This document shows positions 58,153 to 64,000 of a DNA stretch of 64,000 nt, piece by piece. Made by a program: the position numbers and the translations under genes. This stretch comes from Juglans regia (Eukaryota > Streptophyta > Magnoliopsida > Fagales > Juglandaceae). The notes beneath the pieces are model-generated. The model worked only from the letters and a program-made list of their open reading frames with translations, did no database searches and was not told the origin of the DNA. The number at the start of each line of letters is the position of its first letter. The first letter of the stretch is position 1. The stretch is from the NCBI RefSeq assembly GCF_001411555.2, contig NC_049910.1, positions 35,751,250 through 35,815,249 of the forward strand, written 5' to 3'.

Positions 58153-58475
58153 AAGACAAGACAACTAGAAAAGGTACGTACCATTTGTCGACCATTACAA
58201 GCATATATGGTTAATTGGCTTAATTGGGCCATTGGAACTTTACTCCATACGAGACCCATTACAGCCTTTTGTTGGGTCGCAGGCAGTTTCAGCTAGCCCA
58301 ACAAAGAAAACTGAAGATGCTGCATGGGCTTTAGGTGTAAAATAATTTATGACCCAAGACCCACATAAAGAAAGGTCCAATTAATATGACGAACAAGAGA
58401 AAAGCAACCACGTTACCAGTTCCAGGTAAAGAATTTCAAGTATGCAATTCAAACATCTAAAATAATATATACAAG
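58153..58475. repeat. Direct repeat D, left copy
   Basis: About 323 bp nearly identical to 62309-62654, same orientation. It includes ACCATTTGTCGACCATTACA, CGAGACCCAT(T/C)ACAGCCTTT, CAGCTAGCCCAACAAAGAAA and AAAGAATTTCAAGTATGCAA. The two copies bracket the Tat-like Gypsy fragment and the Harbinger MITE. Confidence 0.92.
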
Positions 58476-58479
58476 ATAT

Positions 58480-58817
58480 CGTGGGGACGTAAGTAGTCGG
58501 GCAGTTTGGGACTAGATCCACTGCTGCCTGTCAACACCACAGTGAAGGTAATTATAGGGTCAGGTTGGTGCTAATCACACTCTTCATCGTGGCGGAGGTC
58601 GAGGTAAGTTGTCGGGCAGTAGAGGGATTGGACCCGCTCTCCATTGCGAGGAGGTAAGTTATCAGGTAGTTTGGGACTAGACCTGCTCCTGCTTGTTGAC
58701 GCTCATGAGGAGGGTAAATGTGGAGCAGCGAGGGCTAGCCTGTTTTCTACCGAGATAGCAATAAAGTAGCCTTAGGCCTAACTTATCCCTCCGGTACCTC
58801 GTGGGGAGGTAAGTAGT
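58480..58817. repeat. Degenerate tandem repeat, 3-4 units
   Basis: The words GTCGGGCAGTTTGGGACTAG (58497), GTCGGGCAGTAGAGGGATTG (58611) and ATCAGGTAGTTTGGGACTAG (58660), each preceded by GGTAAGT-type and GTGGGGA-type words, mark imperfect units of 50-115 bp. This is probably the untranslated 3' internal region of the Gypsy element. Confidence 0.7.
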
Positions 58818-58917
58818 CGTTGATGGAGATTTCGTTGATGAAGATGCGTTGATAGAGATTAAGTTGATGAAAATTATGTTAATGGAGATTACATTAGTGG
58901 AGATTACGCTGTTGGAG
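58818..58917. repeat. 15-bp tandem repeat, about seven units
   Basis: Units of the form CGTTGATGGAGATTT / CGTTGATGAAGATG / AAGTTGATGAAAATT / ATGTTAATGGAGATT. Most units are exactly 15 bp, so on the minus strand they encode a five-residue periodic Ile/Asn/Ser stretch. Confidence 0.85.
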
Positions 58918-59129
58918 TAAGAAGTCAAGATGGGCGAGACGTGTTTTATCCACTTTCATTAATAGAATTTACACTATCGACATGAAAATATAAATTACAA
59001 GTCATAAGGTTCTTCTGCAATAAAGCTTCCGCAGATGCTCAGCGTCCTATAGGCATGGACCATGTGCACCCTGTCATCCTTTGGCTTCAATTCTTGCGCA
59101 TGACACTCCCGTGCCAAGAACTATTCTCC

Positions 59130-60984
59130 TCAAATTTCTCCCACTCCCTGAGAAGTCAGAAACTTCATCTTCAAGTGATAGCTCGATGTCACCGCCCTTA
59201 GACTGTTAAGGGTGGGTTTGCCGATTATGGAGTTATATGATGAAGGACCCTTTACCACTAAGAAACTGACCATGACAGAGACCGTTGAAGGGGCGCTGTC
59301 CGCCAAGACGGACATTGTGATGGTTCCATCCGGCTGGACCATGTCCCCAGAGAAACCCTTTAGTGGCATGGAGGCTGGTTGGAGTTGGGTGGCATCTATC
59401 CCCATCCGGGTAAAGGCTTCCCAGAATAGGATGTCTGTGGAGTTGCCGTTGTCAATAAGGATCCTCCTAATGGTGAAGTTGATGAACATCATAGTCACTA
59501 CTAGGGCATCTTCGTGCGGATAGAGGACCCCCTCCTCCTCTTCCTCTTCAAAGGAAATGATGAGAGCCGGTTCGTTTCTCTTGTACATGGTGGGCCAGCA
59601 CTCTGCCGAATACATTTCTTTGTATCTCACTCGCTTGGCGTGCGCCCTCCGACTGGATGAGGTTGCGCCTCCACCAGTGAATCCTCTCGCGATGGTTCTG
59701 ATTTCCCCTAACAGTGACCTTTCTTGATGTGGTGTGCGTGGGCGATCATGCTGGGGTCCCTGTGCAGCTACCCTTTGCCTTAGGCTCCCTTCCCTCCTTG
59801 GCCTTCTGACACTCTCCACACTTCTTTCCCACGATCTTCTCCTCCTCTCTCGCTCTGGCCTATGGGCGGGAGGGTATCGCAGCCTCAGCAACCCATCCTA
59901 CACTCTTATCTCTTTCAAGGAAAGGTAATCTTCAATGTTATAAGTGTTAGACTGATGGTAGGAGCAATAGCGACAGCTAGTGCTCTTGTAGTCGTCTTCT
60001 TAGGCAGGTTGGCGATTTTCATTCTGGATGGCAAGTGCCGACTGGTCAAATCAAAGCCTCAGGCCCTTCATAGGGGCTTCTTCTCTCCTGTTGTCAGTGG
60101 CCCTTTCTCCAGCTTCTGGCGAGCCCTGCCTCTAGTTGGTGCTTTCCCTTTCTTTTACGCCTGTTCCAGTTATTTCCTACTTGGCTTGGTCAAGGCGCGA
60201 AGTGTGTTCTACTTGTCAATTCTACCATGAACTTGGATCGAGGTCACTTAAAACCGCAACTAAAGTTATCTTCTCGTCTTGGTCATCTGTAGTCATTCAT
60301 TCTTTGTTGAACCTGAATAGGTATGTCTTCAGACTTTTATCTTCCCCCTGCTTGATGGTGAGGAGGTACGCCACGTGGTGTTTCCTTCTCTGGCTCTCCA
60401 TAAATTGTGTGAGGAACAAGCGGGCCAGCTTCTCAAAGCTGTCTATGGACCCGGGTGCCATAGACCCAAACCATACTCTCGCCAGCCCCCTCAAGGTTAG
60501 CGAGAAACCACTTCTGCAGAGAAATCATGTAGGGTCATGTGGGCTCTGAAGGTTTCCAGGTGTTCAAGCAGGTCTCTAGCCCTATCGTACATGTCCATGA
60601 GGGGAACCGGGAACTTTAGTGGTAGGAGCACAACTATTACCACCAGGGTAGGCCCGTACTGGTGAGCAATTGGTCTACTAAAGACGATGTGCCTATCTTT
60701 CTTGCCATTTTTTTGTATTTCCCTTTTTCTTCCTTCGCGTCACCTCCCCCTCTTGCATTTCTGGATCCTACGAGCTCACTGTTTCTCAGTTCAGTTTCAT
60801 TTTCTGGCTTGTTGGTGGCTACTTTAAGCATCTCATTCTCTTTTCGGAGGGCCTCCACCTCAGTAGTTAGCTTTCCTACCAGTTTTTTCCATCGCGGCGA
60901 GTCTCGCTTCCATGTTTGTTGATGTCGCTTCTTCCTGTCCCCGAGTTTTCTGAGAACGAGTTGTCGCATGCATACAAAGGACAC
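59130..60984 (-). pseudogene. Tat-like Gypsy gag-protease remnant
   Basis: The first block (60984-60637) is a Lys/Glu-rich N-terminus with a probable coiled coil (VEALRKENEMLKVATNK). The second (60494-60297) is the retrotransposon gag core: ARVWFGSMAPGSIDSFEKLA, FLTQFMESQRRK, KQGEDKSLKTYLFRF. The third (59891-59130) begins with an Arg-rich tail and carries EIRTIARGFTGGGATSSSRR, GVLYPHEDALVVTMM and the protease motif ILIDNGNSTDILFWEAF. There the family form is DNGSSADIL, so the catalytic Asp is kept. It ends YHLKMKFLTSQGVGEI. Frame breaks between blocks make it a pseudogene as it stands. Confidence 0.87.
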
Positions 60985-61000
60985 ATTAAGTCTATAGAGA

Positions 61001-61017
61001 TCCCACAGACGGCGCCA
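61001..61017 (-). other. Primer-binding site of the Tat-like Gypsy element
   Basis: The minus strand reads TGGCGCCGTCTGTGGGA one base after the LTR end GATGTTATCA. The TGGCGCCGT start is the usual primer site of this Gypsy group. Confidence 0.75.
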
Positions 61018-61018
61018 C

Positions 61019-61730
61019 TGATAACATCATGTTTTATACACCTTTGGGCTGGGTTCTAGCAACTCGGTTCTTAAGTCTTTCACCTACACACTTAAGAAAA
61101 CACAGAGAATGGGGAGCCTTGGTGGAGGTCGGGGAGTCTCTGATGCGAAAGTTAATATATCTCTTTAGTAGTTCGTGCACGAGCTTAGAGAAATCAGATA
61201 GAGTTCTTCGTACCTGGGAGTTGGCTTTTATAGTAAGTTTCTAGGTGGGGACAACTCACACCTGGCTTCAGGGAGTCCATGTCACTTCAACTGTTTGCTT
61301 AATCAAAGTCTGTTAATGCAACGTGACTTCTGGAGTGGTGCTATTAATGCAGCATAGAGTCCGTGGAGTGGTGCCCTTAATGCGGCGTGTCTCCCTGACT
61401 CACTTTTTTCCTGCGAACGCTCCCTGTTAAGCCCGTCCATGCATATTGTCAAGAGATCAAGAGTTCTCCATATTTCCCGACCACCTGCCTGCACAGGTTC
61501 TCGAGGGTAGAGTGTCATCGGGGTGGTGTCAAGGCGGCGAGTCTCATTTGCCCATGTCGTTTGCTTTCCCTACGCGTGGGTTGCTTTGTGGGCAGATTTT
61601 ACTCGTGGGTCGAGTACTCTGCAGAGGCCCACTCATTCCTTTTAGTAGAGGGTTGTTGAGCTTGGTCGGGTTCTCTGACTTGCTTCTCTCGTGGGCTTGC
61701 TATACGGGCCGATAGGGGAAAACCTCCTTA
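61019..61730 (-). repeat. Partial 5' LTR of the Tat-like Gypsy element
   Basis: It lies outside the primer site and has TATAAAAG at 61225-61232 on the minus strand, about 200 bp from the LTR end, which fits R-U5. The outer end is lost where the Harbinger MITE begins. No second LTR in the window. Confidence 0.65.
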
Positions 61731-62304
61731 GAGCATTAGCATTGGTTTATGCATATGTATATGCAAAATTACCTCTTTTGCATATCCACTTTTTCATTCA
61801 AGCAAAATTCCCACATTGACTAAAACATATTTGAGACAAAATAATAATAAAATATTATTATTTTATTATTATTACTTTTTTGCTAAAATTAATTTTTTTA
61901 TATACTTTACAATTAACATCCACTATATACATTTGACATTAATAATACAAATGTAATAATAAAAAATATAATTTTTTAATAATAATATATTAAAAATATA
62001 ATAAAATGAAAAAAATATATATAATATTTTATAATAATAAAATGAATGTGCAAGTGAATGTTTGTTGTGTTGTTGAAGGAGCGAGAAAATGAAATGATTG
62101 TGAGAAAGAGAAAGAGTGGGAGGAGAGAGAAATAATGATTAAAATATCATTTGTAGGGTGAATAGTAGTTATCCAAATTTGGATAAGTACTGTTCATAAG
62201 TAACTAAATATTTGGATATGTATAAGTCAATGTGGAGGATTTTAGGGTCATATTATGTAAATATGATTTTGCATATGCATATACATAAACCAATACTAAT
62301 GCTC
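61731..62304. mobile_element. PIF/Harbinger (Tourist-like) MITE with 39-bp terminal inverted repeats
   Basis: The left end begins GAGCATTAGCATTGGTTTAT. The reverse complement of the right end begins GAGCATTAGTATTGGTTTAT. Over the outer 39 bases they differ at three positions. TTA lies on both sides (61728-61730 and 62305-62307), the 3-bp target duplication typical of PIF/Harbinger. The 574-bp element has no coding capacity. Its interior includes a purine-rich GAGAAAGAGAAAGAGTGGGA tract. Confidence 0.92.
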
Positions 62305-62308
62305 TTAT

Positions 62309-62654
62309 AAGACAAGACAACTAGAAATGGTACGTACCATTTGTCGACCATTACAAGCATATATATTATATATATATGGTTAATTGGCTCGATTGGGCCA
62401 TTGGAACTTTACTCCATACGAGACCCATCACAGCCTTTTGTTTGGTTGCAGGCAGTTTCAGCTAGCCCAACAAAGAAAACTAAAGATGCTGCATGGGTTG
62501 TAGGTGTAAAATAATTTATGACCCAAGACCCACATAAAGAAAGGTCCAATTAATATGACGAACAAGAGAAAAAGCAACCACGATACCAGTTCCACGTAAA
62601 GAATTTCAAGTATGCAATTCAAACAATATATATCTAAAATAATATATACAGATA
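62309..62654. repeat. Direct repeat D, right copy
   Basis: Colinear with 58153-58475 apart from single-base changes and two short AT insertions (about 62367-62380 and 62626-62634). It starts directly after the Harbinger MITE target duplication. Confidence 0.92.
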
Positions 62655-63059
62655 GATGATGAACATAATTGAAATGGCACAGTCATATCTAAAATCATGC
62701 ACAAGATTGTACGAGAATTTACATGTTCCGCCATCTAACTATAGTTAAATGTGATGTGGGTTTTGAGAAGGACGAAAAACATACAAGAATATGTGATATG
62801 GCACAATCTTAATGCAAATTAAAGACAAGACTGCTTGACAAGCCTCCTGAGTTTGGTTTAGTTAAACTCTAGTTTGGCTCAATTTATTTATAAACATAAA
62901 ATTCGGCTTCACTCTTATAAAACCCTATAAACATTACTAACTTCGTATTTAATTTTTTAGTATTTTCTTTAACTTTACAATAAGATTATCTTAACTAGGT
63001 ATATAGAAAATCAGAAGGAAATTATACTCGTATTACTATATATCATGTTACTTGAATTC

Positions 63060-63090
<31 letters not shown>

Positions 63091-63795
63091 TAATTATTGA
63101 TATATCATGTATATAAAGTATTTACAAAAAAATTTAAAATTTGTTTTTAGATTTGAAAATAAAGTTATAAGATATATAGTATAAATAATCTATTTTGTAA
63201 AAATTAAGTTACTCTTCAACAAATTCGAATTAGCTCAAATAATAAATGAGTTGTACGTTCCACCCCAGTCGACTTCATGATGATCAACTTTAATGGTCCA
63301 TTATAACCATTGACTTCATGAACTTTGATCCTCTGATCTGATCCTCAGATCATGTCAGTTTTATATAGTTTGACATATGAGCAGGCAATATTTATTTATT
63401 TATTTTCTTCTTTAACGAGTGATTAATTTATTCATGAACATAAACATTATATAGTTGTATATAAACCTACCAGCTTGAACCTTCCTCCCAGCATACAGAA
63501 AGAGCTGGGAGGAACTTTCCAGGAACCTCAAGTAATTAATTCCAAATGCCAACTTTAATTGCTCTTTCAAGTTGAACAGATCATGGAGTAAACAGATTGA
63601 GGTGGGCTGGCTATTAATGCAGTAGTTATTGTGCGATCCCCACGAAATAAAAATCCCATGCATTGAGTAGGTTCGAAGAAATTAAGCAGGTGCATGCCTT
63701 TTTATATATGTATTATGCATCCAATGCAAGTTGGTTCTTTTTAAAGATGAAAGTTGCACTTTTTCCTTCTAGGGTTCTTTTTTTTCCTTTGACTT
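62655..63795. other. Intergenic, no gene supported
   Basis: AT-rich, with (TA)n at 63059-63086. Words like AGTTTGGCTCAATTT (62871) and CGAATTAGCTCAAAT (63226) may be the worn ends of a transposon. The 83-codon frame at 63412-63663 (minus) has no recognisable domain. Confidence 0.45.
63059..63086. repeat. (TA)n microsatellite
   Basis: About 14 units in AT-rich DNA. Confidence 0.95.
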
Positions 63796-63858
63796 GAGAG
63801 ATGGGGTTTCGAACTTCAAACTTTTATTTTGGAGGTCGGAAGTTATGCCAATCATACT
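63796..63858 (-). repeat. tRNA-derived SINE-like head
   Basis: On the minus strand, TTGGCATAACTTCCGACC (A-box-like, about 63836-63853) precedes GTTCGAAACCC (B box, 63804-63814), the arrangement of an internal RNA polymerase III promoter. It does not form a full tRNA, so I read it as a SINE head or a related tRNA-like repeat. Confidence 0.4.
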
Positions 63859-64000
63859 ATGAATTAGTGATATGAAGGATCTTGGAAACTCATGAACTTT
63901 GAACCATGCATGGCCCATTCATGTAATTGGAGCACTCATGGTTGGACCTGGGGCCGGGTGGCGGAGAAAGGAGACTTTCATTATATGCAATTTTATTCAT

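Larger units (their letters stand above)
58476..61730 (-). mobile_element. Tat-like Ty3/Gypsy fragment with gag and protease only
   Basis: On the minus strand there is an LTR portion (61730-61019) with TATAAAAG (61225-61232). It ends GATGTTATCA, then after one base the primer-binding site TGGCGCCGTCTGTGGGA (61017-61001). Gag (60984 to about 59700) and protease (about 59500-59130) follow. After protease comes only a short tail ending at a stop near 58993 and then repeat-rich non-coding sequence. No RT, RNase H or integrase is present. The LTR left end and the 3' LTR are absent. Either it is a deleted copy or it belongs to a gag-protease-only non-autonomous class. Confidence 0.82.

Noticed and set aside
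59212..60230. Plus-strand frames over the Gypsy fragment
   Set aside because: Antisense shadows of the minus-strand gag-protease frames.
1..64000. Search for intact tRNA, rRNA or known ncRNA genes, CRISPR arrays, prokaryotic operons
   Set aside because: Only SINE-like A/B boxes were seen. No cloverleaf, no rRNA sequence, no spaced identical repeats of CRISPR type. The window is plant nuclear DNA.

Overview
The window is nuclear DNA of a flowering plant, most likely a woody eudicot. Evidence: AT-rich intergenic DNA, GT-AG introns, plant L1-type LINE and Copia/Gypsy retrotransposons, many (TA)n microsatellites, and plant-only gene families (AP2/ERF, DOXC-class dioxygenase). A short AT-rich MITE-like family whose ends read GTTTGGAT with GATGAG-rich subtermini resembles repeats I associate with Fagales (walnut, hickory or oak relatives). 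That placement is an inference from memory, not a proof.

Layout. 1-4.8 kb: a decayed LINE on the minus strand (ORF1 with DUF4283-like and zinc-knuckle parts; ORF2 with endonuclease, reverse transcriptase and zf-RVT parts). 4.9-12.7 kb: a tRNA-like SINE head, a hAT-like MITE, a 3'-truncated Copia element (minus), a second Copia scrap (minus) and an LTR-like block (minus). 12.8-15.9 kb: a three-copy tandem repeat and a short non-coding LTR element whose LTR family recurs near 40 kb. 16.9-18.6 kb: the first intact gene, a four-exon 2-oxoglutarate/Fe(II) dioxygenase (minus, 339 aa). 20.9-22 kb: a MITE and a small Helitron. 24.7-31.1 kb: a broken membrane-protein gene with a full-length Copia element (24937-31083, duplicated target GATAC) inside one exon; a CACTA MITE sits inside that Copia. 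38-41.2 kb: nested Gypsy-type LTRs, including a solo LTR with target duplication AAATT. 45.0-54.2 kb: two intact single-exon ethylene-response factors, an ERF98/ERF95-type gene (minus) and an ERF1B-type gene (plus), head to head about 8.1 kb apart, with a TRIM between them. 55.4-62.7 kb: duplicated segments around a gag-protease-only Tat-like Gypsy fragment and a Harbinger MITE. The last 1.3 kb holds no gene, only a SINE-like head.

Only three genes look functional. The two ERFs share the ERF-type AP2 domain and a C-terminal EDLL-type activation motif. Their proximity resembles the Arabidopsis ERF95-ERF98-ERF1 cluster, so they are probably an old tandem pair of ethylene/jasmonate or stress regulators. 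The dioxygenase is probably a specialised-metabolism enzyme of unknown substrate. I found no evidence of a new multi-gene system. The most informative signals are transposon nesting with exact target-site duplications, a tandemly duplicated core promoter in front of the ERF1B-like gene, and the gene broken by the Copia insertion.
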